Shown: positions 44,992 to 56,210 of the stretch, in pieces
How the letters are laid out: each line of letters begins with the position of its first letter
Position numbering within the stretch: position 1 is the first letter of the stretch
Origin: Hesseltinella vesiculosa
Taxonomy: Eukaryota > Mucoromycota > Mucoromycetes > Mucorales > Cunninghamellaceae
Assembly (NCBI GenBank): GCA_002104935.1
Contig: MCGT01000008.1
Coordinates: forward strand, 124,001 to 188,000
DNA: 64,000 bases
Reading direction: 5' to 3'
Made by a program: the position numbers and the translations under genes
Notes under the pieces: model-generated
What the model saw: the letters and a program-made list of their open reading frames with translations, nothing else
Told to the model about the DNA's origin: nothing
The model's database searches: none

Positions 44992-46495
44992 TTATGCTGG
45001 CAATGGGAAAGCAGACTGGGGTGAAGAAGAAGGACAGGTGACAGGGGGGGATGGAGGAGGGGAAGCACCGCTGGGAAGAGCAAAGACTTGACCGTTGGGT
45101 GGGCTGTTTTGGAAACGGCGCAAGGACGTGGCTACGGTGGTTTCATATAAAGTCTTATCATGATGCACCATGTCAGCTAAAGAGTTGTCTGAGGAAGTTC
45201 GAGCCAGGAATGGCACGCGCATACCGTTTTCTTCGCCCTCGTCGTCCTCTACCGTGGCTGATTTGATTTCAAAAAAGCTGGGATATTTCCATGAGGGCTG
45301 TTCCAGACAGTGAGGAGGGTGCCACAGCGCAGAGGTCTCGTCCTCCATGTCTTCTTCATCTTCAGAGGCTGGGTAGCTATGACGGCGAAATGGGCCATCG
45401 TCATCATCATATCGAGGCCGTGCGTTGCTGCAGCTGCTGATATGCGAAGTCGGGTATGTCAACTGGTCCAGTGGAGCGTCTTCATCCTCGTGCCAGGACA
45501 GGTGGCTGTGTTCTAAATCTAGGGAAAGGCGCAAAAGTTTGGCAGACGGCGGGGGGCCAGGACGCAGACGAGGCTGCAGCGCTTGATCCGTGACAGCGGC
45601 GAATGCAGGAGTGGAAGGTGGGGGCGGCGGGGATAAAACAGGTTGTGATGAAGGATGCAATGGCGTTGAGGAGGTGATTTTAGACGACATGGATGGAAGC
45701 ACGGGTGATGAGCTTGTCGATGACGCACTGGTCCGTTGGCTGTCCAATGGAATCAGACTCTTGGCTCGGCCTTGTCGATTCATCACATGCCTCGGCGGTG
45801 GTGACAGAGATGAGGTGACAATTGGCGGTAAGGAGGCACCGTAAAACAGCGAATGGTCTTTCCCAAAAAAAAAAAAAAATGTAAGCGACTCCTCTTTCAG
45901 TTCCTCTCCCTGTGTTGCCCTCCTTTTTTTTTTTTTTTTTCAGCATCACTTTCCAGGACACTGGTTTTTTTTCCCAAACTTTACCAGATATAGAGTTTTC
46001 AATGTTAAGATCACTTTTGGACATGAGGCAATGCTCGCCATAACGATGCTGCAATAGCGGGTCATGGTCTGCCAAGGATTGGATGTCTCGAAATTTTTCA
46101 TCAAATGGGTCATGATCAACATGATCCAAAGGATGATACCATTTGCTGTGGCAAGGATGGTGGCTTGAATGGGAAAAGGTGGTGGCGGTCTGATTATCTT
46201 GGAAACCGTCACCAACGTCCTCTTCAGATGGATTCTCTTCTTCATCGTCTTCTTGTATCATCAGAGTCGAAGCTGAAGGTGAGGTTGGAAGCGGGCAGGC
46301 GTCAGCCTTGGTTTTGTTGCGTTTGAAAATATATGAAAAGCAGGCAGACCAACGCTGCTTACTCGTCAGCGAGCGCAGCGGCATACCTTGTTGCCCGACA
46401 TTGCCATGAGGCACAGGCTGGAAGCCGTCGTCTTGCTTTCCTAAAAGTACACTTTTACGAGATCGAAATGAGCCGGGGACAATCTCCGAGGACAT
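44992..46495 (-). CDS. Ser/Pro-rich protein of unknown function
   Basis: Two exons (46495-45985, 45857-44992), 458 residues, joined across a 127-nt intron (gtaaag...ggaaag) as SIS-D-HSLFYG. The N-terminus MSSEIVPGSFRSRKS is followed by acidic and His-rich stretches. The remainder is Ser/Pro/Thr-rich with short conserved-looking islands such as DGPFRRHSYPASEDEE and LYETTVATSLRRFQ. No domain, signal peptide or membrane segment. The acceptor (AAAG) is weak, but the frame is open on both sides and both halves have similar composition, so one gene is more likely than two. Confidence 0.6.
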
Positions 46496-47230
46496 GCTGT
46501 AAAAATAGGCGGATAGGGTTGGGTTTTCTTTTTCCTCGGCAGGATTGGGGATGGACGTACAAAATCGAAACCTTTTTTGTCGGTGTTGTATTGGTGATGG
46601 TTCAAGTAATGAAAAAAAAAATGCAATCAATTTTTCAGCATGCAATATAAAGGGCAAAGACAGTAATTAAAACAAAATAAAAGTGGTTCAAAGAGAAAAG
46701 AAGGGAAGAGAAGTTGAGGCGCAAACACTATCATTTTCGATTAAGGAGCTCTTTTTTTTATTTTGTTTTGCCATGTGCCCTTGAAAACAGGGATTTGTTT
46801 TTACATCGAAACCATATAAACAACTGCAAAAAGAGATCGTGCTTTTAGGAACGCCTCTTCCTGTTGACAGGCTCATTTGAACCAAAGACGACAGTCAAGT
46901 CCCTGACGCATTCTCCTTTTTTCATGACCAAGTCTTCAAGTTGTCAAGTTCATATCCTCTTCGTTGTACCCCTCTCTTTCTCTTTTTTTTTTTTTGGGAG
47001 AGGAAATGGCCATCGTCGGCTGGGTGAATCCCAATATAAAAAAAAGGGGGTGTGTGTGATGGTGACACCACTTTTGTCGTGCCACTGGTTGGAATTCTTT
47101 GATGCAGTCACAAAGAAAAAAGAACAGCACCTCCATGCATCTCCATCATTTTTTTTCATTGCTGAGGCCATCACACATGAGGGGCAACAGATGGATGTCT
47201 CGAGTCTTTTCATCTCAAAAGATTCTTCTT
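46496..47230. other. Intergenic region
   Basis: Promoter side of the Ser/Pro-rich gene and beyond. Open frames are short and homopolymer-driven. No gene supported. Confidence 0.45.
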
Positions 47231-47279
47231 AAAGATCAGGTCCTTTTTTTCATACACCTTGCATGTGCTTTCTTTGTTC

Positions 47280-47830
47280 TCATGCAAAGTTCCCAATCAA
47301 AGCTTCTTCTGGACCATCAACAAACAAGGTTTGAAGGAGGTCGTTGGGTTCTTTCTTTCTTTCTCTCCGGTTAAAATATAGACGATCGAAAACCAATCGA
47401 TTCTGTTCATATTTAGACTGAGCCTGATTCATTTGTGCTTTTGGTTTTACGATGGACCTTCCAAGCTGTTCCCTGCAATGGACCAGTTTTTGTCGAGAGA
47501 ATCCAGGTAGAGACTCTATCTGTTTATGGCTAGTTTGTGGAGAAATCGCCTCCTTGTTTTGTGCTCCCAAACCAAAAAAAAAAAAAATTCTGAAACGCCA
47601 TTCATGCTCTGATGGGCTTCTTTGATATGGTAAATTCTGACACTTTGAAGGACCAAGGTGTCACCTGAGTGACCCTGAAGAGTTGAAGCCATGGACAAAT
47701 CGATACCTTTTTGTGCAATGTTTTGCTTCCAGCGAGGATCGACATCTCGTCTGTCACATGGCCAAAGAAAAAACAAAAATTAGCTCTGTGCACGGCTCTT
47801 TTGTCTTCTTGTTGAGTGCCCATCATCTGC
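47280..47830 (-). other. Possible decayed or unrecognised gene
   Basis: On the minus strand two adjacent frames have protein-like composition: one encoding DRRDVDPRWKQNIAQKG and HSGDTLVLQSVRIYHIKEAH, the next encoding REQLGRSIVKPKAQMNQAQ to a stop at 47280. They are offset by a poly-T run (about 47572-47587 on the plus strand) and no good splice pair joins them. It could be a pseudogene or an unspliced transcript. No family recognised. Confidence 0.25.
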
Positions 47831-48389
47831 TGTCATGTATCCTTGAGTATTGATAAAAAAAAAGTTACCCCTGTGTTACATAGAGTTCCATCAGTTCCCT
47901 TTCGTTTCATGTACTGTTCCAGCTCTGGTCGCCGGAAATAAATCCCGGGAAGATACCCCCATTGCTCGTCAAGTGCGCATTCTTTGAGGCACAGATTGTT
48001 TCCCCTCTACCCCTGCACTCTCATTGCTGTTCCCAAGTTGGCAGGCACGAGTGCTGGCATGTCTCATGCACTTCCCTGAAATCAAGTGCGTGCAAAATCA
48101 GCTTCGAAGCATCTTTGATGACCTTCTAGCCTTTGCTTTTACTTTTCAAAATGAAAAAAGAGGTCCAAATCCAGTCGATTCCCGGCTCTTTAATGAAGAA
48201 GTATCTGTGGCCAAGGTCACGACTGACAACTTCATGAAGAAATTCCATCCGCGCTATCCATGTCGCACTGGAAAAAGGCGATCCAGCTCGTTCAAGATGC
48301 TGTCATAGTCACTTTTGCTGATGCATCCAGCTGCCGGCTCTCGGAGAATGAATTTGACCACCCTCTCTCTTCTTCATTTTGAAAAATAA
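47831..48389. other. Intergenic region next to relic B
   Basis: No supported gene. The plus-strand frame 48024-48308 is open but has no start context or motif, and overlaps sequence that may belong to the 3' part of relic B. Confidence 0.35.
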
Positions 48390-48850
48390 AAGCAAAGGCT
48401 ACATAACACTTTTGACGGATTGGATCGATGTGATATTTTGTATGGCTGCACAAATGCGTGAACAATGATGGTACTGAAAAAATCAGGTTGTTTGGTGAAG
48501 GTCACTCGCCCAACTTTTGATCCGCTTCGTTTCGACTCGTCCAACGGCCCCGCTTAAAAAAGGAAAAATCGGCCATTTTCCTCAGACGGTTCCCTCAGGC
48601 GATCGGACCCAAACACCACAGTACAACATCTCTCTAAATCAATTCACGCCAAATGTTGCATTCCAAAAACGATGATAAATGACCTTTAGCTCTTTCGGAC
48701 ACTGGAGGGAAGAGAGTGAAAGTCGTTGACCAACAGGCCAGAAATCAAAGGTACTGTGCGGAGGCTGAATTTGGACACCCACTTCCTTTGCTCCATTTTG
48801 CCGATGGGATCGCCCGCCTTTTTTCACTCCAATGAATCTCAACACCAGAT
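48390..48850 (-). pseudogene. Degenerate unidentified gene, relic B
   Basis: Second copy of the relic at 27.9-28.3 kb. On the minus strand it encodes VQIQPPHSTF and LSLSSLQCPKELKVIYHRF, aligning with the relic A segments, then meets a stop (at 48639). Further down, a 41-nt intron-like segment (48514-48474, gttggg...ttttttcag) has the same length as in relic A, followed by an exon starting YHHCSRIC. Around this intron the two copies agree at about 50 of 78 positions without gaps. The disabled frame supports a pseudogene. Confidence 0.45.
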
Positions 48851-48941
48851 TGTGCATTTGATATGTCGATTTATACGTTGATATGCGTGATGATTTTTGG
48901 TTATGATGAGGGTAAAAAAACAATTAAAAAGAGAGGGAGGG

Positions 48942-49652
48942 CTATTCGGTCATTTCCACGTCCATGCCGACAAGAGCTCGGCCGCCGGGTTTGCCATTGT
49001 CAGCCTTGGAGATGCCAGCAGCTGCGTCAGCCTGCGATCCCATAAGAAAAAAAAAGAGTCAGCGTCACGGATACATAGGCTGATGACTATCACTCGTTAC
49101 CTCGGCTTGTGTGTAGGGTTCTTCTTTTAATTGCTTGATTCTTCGCTTGTGCAGCTTGCCTTTTGTGTGAACATCCATGGCTTCTTGGTTGATGAAATAG
49201 CGACTGAAACCAAAAATAAAAAAAAAATACATCAGTCAAGCCTCGCATTGTTTCTACACAAGCTCGTTGGGGAGAACGTACGCGCATTCAACACAGTAGT
49301 GTTGAGCCATGCCGGGCAAGTCGGTATCAATATCTTGGGCGTTCAGTTTAGCGGCATTTTCTGGTTTGACATCGTCATGGATTTGATCCAGATCTCGACG
49401 GTAGTTACGGGTCCGGGACTTTCGGTAGATCTCACGTTTGTTGTTGTGATTACGCTTTCGAGCAAGTCTATAGAAATAAATAAATGTGAGCCTCTTCTCC
49501 AGTCCTACTAACCAAATGCATGTGATTGATCGAAAGCGCTTGCGCTGATTTTTTTTCTTCATCTTCCAAGGTCAAGGCCCTTGATACAGTAGCCATTCCC
49601 ATTCGTAACACAATCATTCCCATACAAATTCTCTTTTCTCCTACCTTCCCAT
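48942..49652 (-). CDS. BUD20: Bud20/ZNF593-type zinc-finger ribosome export factor
   Basis: Four exons (49652-49645, 49467-49282, 49203-49101, 49031-48942) give 128 residues. The protein runs [73 protein letters not shown], then a Gly-rich end. The C2H2 finger and these flanks identify Bud20, which rides on pre-60S particles and aids their nuclear export. The first exon is only 8 nt (ATG GGA AG); without it there is no in-frame start, since longer upstream frames hit stops at the splice. The 177-nt first intron is long for this genome. Head-to-head with DDX20. Confidence 0.92.
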
Positions 49653-49820
49653 TGTGATATAATATGACGGCAATGCCCAAAGCAGAAAAAAAAAGGAAAG
49701 AAACTTTTTTTTTTTTTTCAGCCACCTGGAAAAGGAACCAGCGGAGAATCACATTTCCCCGCAGTCGATTTTTGTTCATTGCTCGTTGGTTGACATTGTT
49801 CTCCTTGCTAGATTCTTTCC
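49653..49820. promoter_or_regulatory. Shared promoter between BUD20 and DDX20
   Basis: The 168 nt between divergent starts. A TTATATC lies only 5-12 nt from the BUD20 ATG, and there are A and T runs around 49682-49718. Confidence 0.45.
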
Positions 49821-51742
49821 ATGTCACGTCCTTTGAATCGGTCTCATGACGTTCAAATCGACAAAGACATCGACTTTTCGCCCTTAATTCACAATCAATA
49901 TATCTTGCAAGGTCTAGAGAAATCAGGTTATGCCCGTCCATCGCCCATCCAACTGAAAGCCATCCCGCTGGGCCGGCTTGGTGTAGATTTGATTGCGCAA
50001 GCAAAGTCTGGCACTGGCAAGACTGTGGTGTTTGGTGTGATTGCTTTGGAAGCTGTCAATCTCAATGTCAAAGGGCCTCAGGTAATGAAAAAAAAAAAAC
50101 GCGGCGACCCTTACGTTTCCTGTACTTCTTTTTGTCCGTGCATGTAGGTTCTCATGGTGGCTCCTACTCGCGAAATTGCGGTGCAGATATGCGATGTTGT
50201 CCAAAACTTGGGACAGTGTATGCCAGGGTTCCATTGTAGTGCTCTGATTGGCGGGTTACCAATGCAAGCAGATCAGCAGCGACTACAGCATAGCCAGGTG
50301 TTGGTGGGGACGCCCGGCCGGCTGATGGCTCTGCTATCGTCCCAGAAACTGCCAACGAACACCATCAACCTCTTTGTCATGGATGAGGCCGATAAACTCA
50401 TGTCAGACACCTTCCGACCTCAGATCGATTACATCTACAGCCGCCTGCCTTTGAAGAAACAGTCTGTCGCATTCTCAGCGACCTTCACCGACGCTCTCCT
50501 TGCCTCGTTGAACAAATTTGTCGTCAATCCCCATACCATTCACCTCACTCAGGATGTTCCCACGCTGGAGGGTAAATAGCAATAGCTTCCCGCGTACAAA
50601 GCGAAGAAGAGCATGCGTCGTGATATCGAATTCACCGCCATTTCTCACATAGAGGTACAGCAATACCAAACGGCAGTACAGATAGATACCGACGATGCCG
50701 AAGAAGCACCCTATTTGAGGGCGATGAAAGTCTACAAAGCAAAGTACGAAGCCATTGGCAAGTTGCTATCCAAGGTCGAATTTTACCAGTGCATGGTCTT
50801 CACCAACAGCTTCTCCAGGTAACAAACATCTCTCAAGTCCTCGGTCTCAGCATTGAATCTCACCCTCCTTTTGTGACAGGTCAGTGGAATTAGCTGCCTG
50901 GTTAACAAAGATGGGGTGGAAAACTGGCTACATCAGCTCTGGCCTGACCCAAGCAAAACGACTCAAGGTGATGGAGGACATGCGGCAGTTCAATTTGCGC
51001 GTGCTTGTATGCAGTGATCTGGTAAGTAGGACACGCCCCCATCCGATGGATCACTCATTTTACTTTTAAATTCAATGGCATAGATTGCTCGAGGGATCGA
51101 TATTGATCGAGTCAATCTGGTCATTAATGTGGACTACCCAAGGGATGTGGAGACTTATTTGCATCGGATTGGTCGGTCGGGACGTTATGGTACTTCGGGG
51201 ATTGCTGTCAATTTGGTGGCTACAGAAGACGATCGCGCGTTTTTGGGGTCATTGCTAGACAATGGAATCTCTCTTCCTCCATTGCCAGGTAAGAAAACGA
51301 TGAAAAAAATAATGCCGATCGAAAAAAAGGAGGTTAGAACATTCATCGATTTTTTTTTTTCTACATCTCAGAAAATATCAAGTATGGCGATTTTACCAAG
51401 GAACTGGATACAAAAGAAGGCGCCAAATTACAACGGCATCTACACAAACGTGTTGCTCAAGAGGTAAATCAGCCGATGAAGATGCTGATGATTGCGAAGG
51501 CGATCTTTACGCTTTTCTTTCCCCCCTAGGACAAACCACTCGAGTACCAACCAAGTAGCAAACAAAAACGTCCCCAACCACATTCTTTGGCAGGCAAAGC
51601 ACAGACTCTGCCGATAATGTCGTCAACAGCCATTCCTTCTGAAATACCTTCGTGCGACTATCATCCCATACCACCACCTTTTATTTTACCACCGCGATTC
51701 ACCTCCTCTTCTCCTTGGGCGCCACCGGATCTCTACTTTTGA
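49821..51742 (+). CDS. DDX20: DEAD-box helicase DDX20 / Gemin3
   Basis: Seven exons (49821-50081, 50148-50571, 50653-50818, 50880-51021, 51084-51288, 51372-51463, 51530-51742) give 500 residues. Motifs in order: Q motif [12 protein letters not shown], Walker A AKSGTGKT (61-68), [30 protein letters not shown] and [24 protein letters not shown] and the ICDVVQ/GGLP neighbourhood are characteristic of DDX20 rather than Dbp5 or Dhh1. In animals Gemin3 is the helicase of the SMN complex that assembles spliceosomal Sm cores. The tail beyond the helicase core is only about 100 residues and proline-rich ([10 protein letters not shown]), far shorter than the human Gemin4-binding region. The final exon is real because frame and stop are clean. 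Confidence 0.9.
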
Positions 51743-51949
51743 AGCTAATTTATTAATTTATGCTTTGGGAGAATTGATCCATGGTCTCCATCATATGGCT
51801 GTATTAGTAAGATGATAAAAGATATGCATTTTTTTTTCATATCAACGCAATTAAACAAAAAAAAAATATATGGCACATAAAGCTCAACATAAAGATGGAG
51901 GCCGCATTAAAGAGTTGGGAGGAAGGGGACAAGGAGGGTGGTGTCGTTT

Positions 51950-51980
<31 letters not shown>

Positions 51981-52106
51981 TCATAGAGGAAACATATTGG
52001 AGGGATAACAGGAAAAAAGGGGAGGGGAGAGGGAAAAAGCAATTAAGGTCAAGGAGCGAATAAAAAAAAAAAGAGAGCAGGGGATGCGAGGGAGGGAGAG
52101 GATATC
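51743..52106. other. Convergent 3' region
   Basis: Between the ends of DDX20 and the homeobox gene. It contains AATTAAA and a poly-T tract near 51959-51979. No gene. Confidence 0.45.
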
Positions 52107-53267
52107 TTATATAAAACAAGGAGCGAGGGATGAATCCATGAACACGGAGGCTTGTAGGTCAAAGACAGGTTCTGACAATCGACGGTAAGAATCCTTTTCC
52201 ATTTTCATCAAAAGAGGGGTGGAGGCACGACGGTCGGGTAAACTGTACCAAAAAGTGGCGGGTTGGTGAGCAGTCGTGGTAGGGAGAGGCATGTTCATGG
52301 AGAGGGCATGGGAGGGTGAAGAGGGAGGAAGCCATAAAGAATTTGAAGTGGAGGTGGAGGTGGAGGTTGGATGCCATGAGGACAAGTGAGGGTCCTGAGG
52401 TGGGGATGGGTAAGAGGCAAGCATATCGAGGGCATGACTGGAGAAATTGGAGGAGATGGGCGAATCTGGCGAGACGGACGAGCAGGTGGTGGAGGTGGAG
52501 GAGGATGAAAGAGGCATAGCATAATTGGAACAGCAACAGACCACGGATGGATCCATGGGTAAGGAAGCCCAAGGATCGGTAGAACAAGAGGAGGATGTGG
52601 GGGAGGCGGCGAGGGTGGAGGACAGGTCTAGTTGATGTGCAGTGGTCATTTCCATTAATGAATCGGCCAAGGCAACAGAGGGTGCAGGTGTTGAACAAGA
52701 TGGCGGTAAAAAGGGGGTGAGCATGGAAGTGGAAGGTGTAGCCAAGCCAGGATGGATCATGACGGATGGTGATGACGACGATGAGGTGGAGTCGGAGGAT
52801 GAAGGTTCCATGAGAGCCATGGTGGGCATGAGGAGAGGAGAAGAGGATGGTGAGGATGAGGGTGAAGCTGGGTGTGATTTTTTTAATTGAACTTTGGCCT
52901 TGGCACGGCGGTTTTGAAACCACACTTGGACACTGCGTGGGGTCATGCCAAGTTTCTGAGCGAGCCATCGGCGCATGGTGGCATTGGGTTTAGCGTTTTC
53001 ATGGAAGGAGGTTTCCAAGATCTTGAATTGGGCACGCGAGGTACGACGACGGTGCTTGGTTTCAAATGGATTATAAAAGGTGGGCATGAAATCCTTTTGC
53101 ACTGGCTGTTGATGCGAGATCGGGGTCGCCGGAAGAGCCGAGGACGTCGGAGTTGACGGTGACGATTCTTGTTGCCAGGACTCCATATATTCATTTTCAA
53201 AATAAATGGAGTACCCATTCATTTCGTCTTTAGAAGCTTCTAACGTGTAAGTCTCGTTGGTGCTCAT
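52107..53267 (-). CDS. Homeobox transcription factor
   Basis: A single exon of 386 residues. The homeodomain is about residues 71-127: RRRTSRAQFKILETSF, NAKPNATMRRWLAQKLGM, then SVQVWFQNRRAKAK with the invariant WFQNRR of helix 3. It is a typical 60-residue domain, without the TALE three-residue insertion. The KPNA..R..LA pattern matches fungal Phx1/Yox1-like factors. The rest is Ser/Pro/Thr-rich, probably disordered activation regions, and near the end it carries DRRASTP and SYRRLSEPVFD, which look like phosphorylation sites. Targets unknown; Phx1 in fission yeast acts in stationary-phase survival. Confidence 0.9.
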   Translation of the reverse strand: MSTNETYTLEASKDEMNGYSIYFENEYMESWQQESSPSTPTSSALPATPISHQQPVQKDFMPTFYNPFETKHRRRTSRAQFKILETSFHENAKPNATMRRWLAQKLGMTPRSVQVWFQNRRAKAKVQLKKSHPASPSSSPSSSPLLMPTMALMEPSSSDSTSSSSSPSVMIHPGLATPSTSMLTPFLPPSCSTPAPSVALADSLMEMTTAHQLDLSSTLAASPTSSSCSTDPWASLPMDPSVVCCCSNYAMPLSSSSTSTTCSSVSPDSPISSNFSSHALDMLASYPSPPQDPHLSSWHPTSTSTSTSNSLWLPPSSPSHALSMNMPLPTTTAHQPATFWYSLPDRRASTPLLMKMEKDSYRRLSEPVFDLQASVFMDSSLAPCFI

Positions 53268-54743
53268 GTTGTTACAAAAAAGGAATAGGAAAAAAAGTTA
53301 CAAAAAAATCAGGGCAGTAAAAAAACAATGGCTTGGTATAAAAAGGAAGAAAGAGGAAAAAAAAAACTAATACATAAATGTCATGCAAAAAGAGAAGAAA
53401 AAAAGAGAAAAGAGTTGTTGAGAGGCAATATTATATACAAAGAGGAAAAAAAAAGGGAAGAAGAAGAGGGAGATTTTGGCGGAAGGGTGGCTTCCAAGGC
53501 ATCACTTTTTTTTTTTTTTTTGTTGCTTGGATGGAATGTTAAAAATAAGGGGAGATTTGAAAAAGGTGAATACAATGGAAATAAAGGGGGGCTGGGAGGG
53601 AAAGGTCGATGAGGATAAAATGGAATTTTCAAAGGAAAAGTGATCGTTACTTTCTTAAGAGCGCACTGGATGTTATAAGGGTTAAGTGCATTTCGTAACC
53701 ATCATTATGACGCGGTCGGTAAGGTAATAGGGATCTTGCAAACACCATCTCGTGGCAACGCCTTTACATAAACTAACATTCATCGATTTTGTATTAAAAA
53801 AGCTGTTTGATCTTCCTGCAGCTAAACTAAGCTTTTTGACAGTTTAATGACTTGCATGAATTTTTCTCGCATAAAACAGGGCTCAAATGTTACACCAAAT
53901 TGTGACGTTTTTTCCGTTGACTTGATCGTAATAGCAAAAAAAAAGGAGGGGGGGGGAAAGAACATTAGAGGAGATCGACCCTAACTTTTTCATTTTGGAA
54001 AAGTGAATATCGCGATTTGACACATGTTGTGTTGTATAATGTAACGGCCCTACAAATGAAAAAAGGGTGAGTGGGCCCTTTTTTTTTTTTTTTTTTTTTC
54101 CATCATTCTTTGAGCAAAAAAAAAAAAAAAAAATCCCAAAGTTACATTTTTCATCAAACGAAAACGCATATTCAGGTTTTAGCACACCTCCTGTTTATTT
54201 TTTTTTGCCCCTTTTCACCCACGTCTTCTGGTCAAGACTTTTTTTCTTGCACTCCACTGTTTGCTAAAACGTCATCGAATGGAAAGAGCAGCCGTGCCCA
54301 AAAAAAGAAGCTTCTTAACCTTCCAAACATGAATCCCGAGATTGAGGGGATATGATATTTCCTCGAGGCATATCATGGGTAATAATTTAACTGCCGTTTT
54401 GTTGAACTTGGGTTTTCCAAAATGTCACTGTCAACCCGAGAAAAGCACCTGTTTCCCAAGGAGGTCGAGATTTTTTGAGAAAACGTGCCATCTCTTCCGA
54501 AATCATCAACAGGTCGATCACCCCCAAAACGTTTTTTTTGGTTTAAAAAACCGCGTGAGTCTTTATTGCAAACCATCAAATAAAATCGTCAATATGTTCT
54601 TTGCTACTGTATTCCGCTGTTCAGTGCAATCTTCGGACGGTTAGCAAAGATCCTGATTTTGCATGAAGCCGAAAAAAAAATGGCTAGTCTTCTCCCCATT
54701 CTTGTGCTATTTGCATACTTGACATGTGGCAGAGACGGGCGTA
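53268..54743. other. Intergenic region
   Basis: About 1.5 kb without a supported gene. It contains a TATATAA element on the minus strand near 53431 (a candidate TATA box of the homeobox gene), homopolymer blocks at 54079-54100 and 54114-54133, and a short inverted repeat TGATAT...ATATCA near 54351-54375. Frames such as 54342-54644 (+) lack motifs and splice support. Confidence 0.45.
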
Positions 54744-55351
54744 TTACACATCTTTTTTGAACTTCTTCAGATTGATATCTTCTTCTTGTAGTGGGGAATC
54801 CACGGTCTTGCGTTTGGTCAGGGTCGTCGATGGGGTGGGCGACGCTGGTTTCTTTTTAACGCGTAGCGCTGGTAAGCCGCCCTGCAACAGCACAGAGGTG
54901 TTTGAACGGAAGCCGGGTCTCAGGCGTTTGCCGGTGCTTTGGCCAATGTACTTTTGCGAAAGGTTGGTGGGCGAAGGGGCGGCAAGGGTAGGCGCAGCGG
55001 TTGATCGTTTGGCTGCTGATGCTGCTGTAGGTGCCAAGTATGATTTTGATATCGAGGCTACGGGTGTGGACGAACGTGTGGACGGTGACTTCTGCGGTTG
55101 ATCGGAGTTACGGGCAGAAAAGGATGGCCGCGTCGCAGACGTCGTGGCTGTAGATGGTATACGTTTTTTGCGGCCAAGAGGGGCCGAGGACAATGACTGA
55201 CTGGTGGGTAAGGAGGAGCTGGAGCCGACCGAAGCGGACGGTTTCGAGCCTGAGGCTGCATGGTTGGGTAGAATTTGTAAGTACTTGGCGGTGTCTGTCG
55301 ATAACGTAGCGTTGAACCTGGCCCAGAGAAGAAAAATGACGCGATTAATAA

Positions 55352-55388
<37 letters not shown>

Positions 55389-56210
55389 TCTCTTACCTTG
55401 ACACGCGGCTGGGAAACTTTTGACTGTACAGCTTATAACAGTGACGAATGCCAGACCGGACTTGGGGCGAGGCATCCATGGCGGTAGCTTTGATGCTGGC
55501 TTCCAGATCATCGATGTGGCGAGCCAGATCATGGCCTGTGTTGACCTGCAACACCACACAGATACATTCGATAATGGCATGACGTACCGACTGGTTTTTG
55601 TTCTTGGACAGCTGGAGGCAGAGCGGTCGCAGGACTCGAGGCATTTTACTGCATTCGATAATCGATTTGACGCACGCCAACGTGTTCCTCGCATGGACCT
55701 TGTTGGTGCGTGCAAACAGCTGGATGAGGGTGGGCATAAACAAATCGTTGACCAGTTCGTATTTTCGTTGCATCGCTTTGGCAAGAGCCAGTAATAAATC
55801 GTGAGCTGTTGTTGATAGCCGGGTGCGTTCACTTGCTAACTACAAGTTCCCTCCACCAAAAACGTAATGATCAATTGGGCATGCCTCATACAGACAATGA
55901 AACTTACGGATGAGTTGATAGGCTTTTGCAAGGCTTTAAGATGGTCGACGAAGCCAGGGTATTGGTGAATCTTGTCGCTGGAGGCCCACAGTTTGACATT
56001 CTTCAGAGCAAAATCAAACGATTCCCAGTTATCTTCGCTCTCCTTTTTCAAAAACAATGCGGCAATCCGCTTCATCTCTCTGTCCATATCATTCTTGGAT
56101 GCGATCTAAGAACACCCCATGTTTTATAATGATTAAGTTTAACATCAATGGTGTTCTGCCTTGCTTACTTGAATAGACTTTTTTGGGTACGAGGCTTTTT
56201 CTTTGGCCAT
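54744..56210 (-). CDS. CLASP/Stu1-type TOG-domain microtubule protein, short form
   Basis: Four exons (56210-56169, 56105-55908, 55839-55397, 55317-54744) give 418 residues. After MAKEKASYPKKSIQ comes a HEAT/TOG array: FLKKESEDNWESFDFALKNV, LASERTRLSTTAHDLL, DLFMPTLIQLFARTNKV and SVRHAIIECICVVL, the CLASP N-terminal domain pattern. The C-terminal 180 residues are Ser/Pro/Lys-rich and basic, including KYIGQSTGKRLRPGF, like the microtubule-binding tails of CLASPs. Typical fungal CLASPs (Stu1, Cls1) exceed 1000 residues with several TOGs; this one has a single TOG. A CT repeat lies in intron 3. Head-to-head with the SIKE-like gene. Confidence 0.8.
55354..55385. repeat. (CT)16 microsatellite in an intron
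   Basis: Thirty-two nucleotides of perfect CT repeat within the third intron of the TOG-domain gene. Confidence 0.95.

Noticed and set aside
44992..45786. Downstream half of the Ser/Pro-rich gene as an independent gene
   Set aside because: The open frame extends upstream past the ATG-like start to a splice site that joins in phase to the first half.
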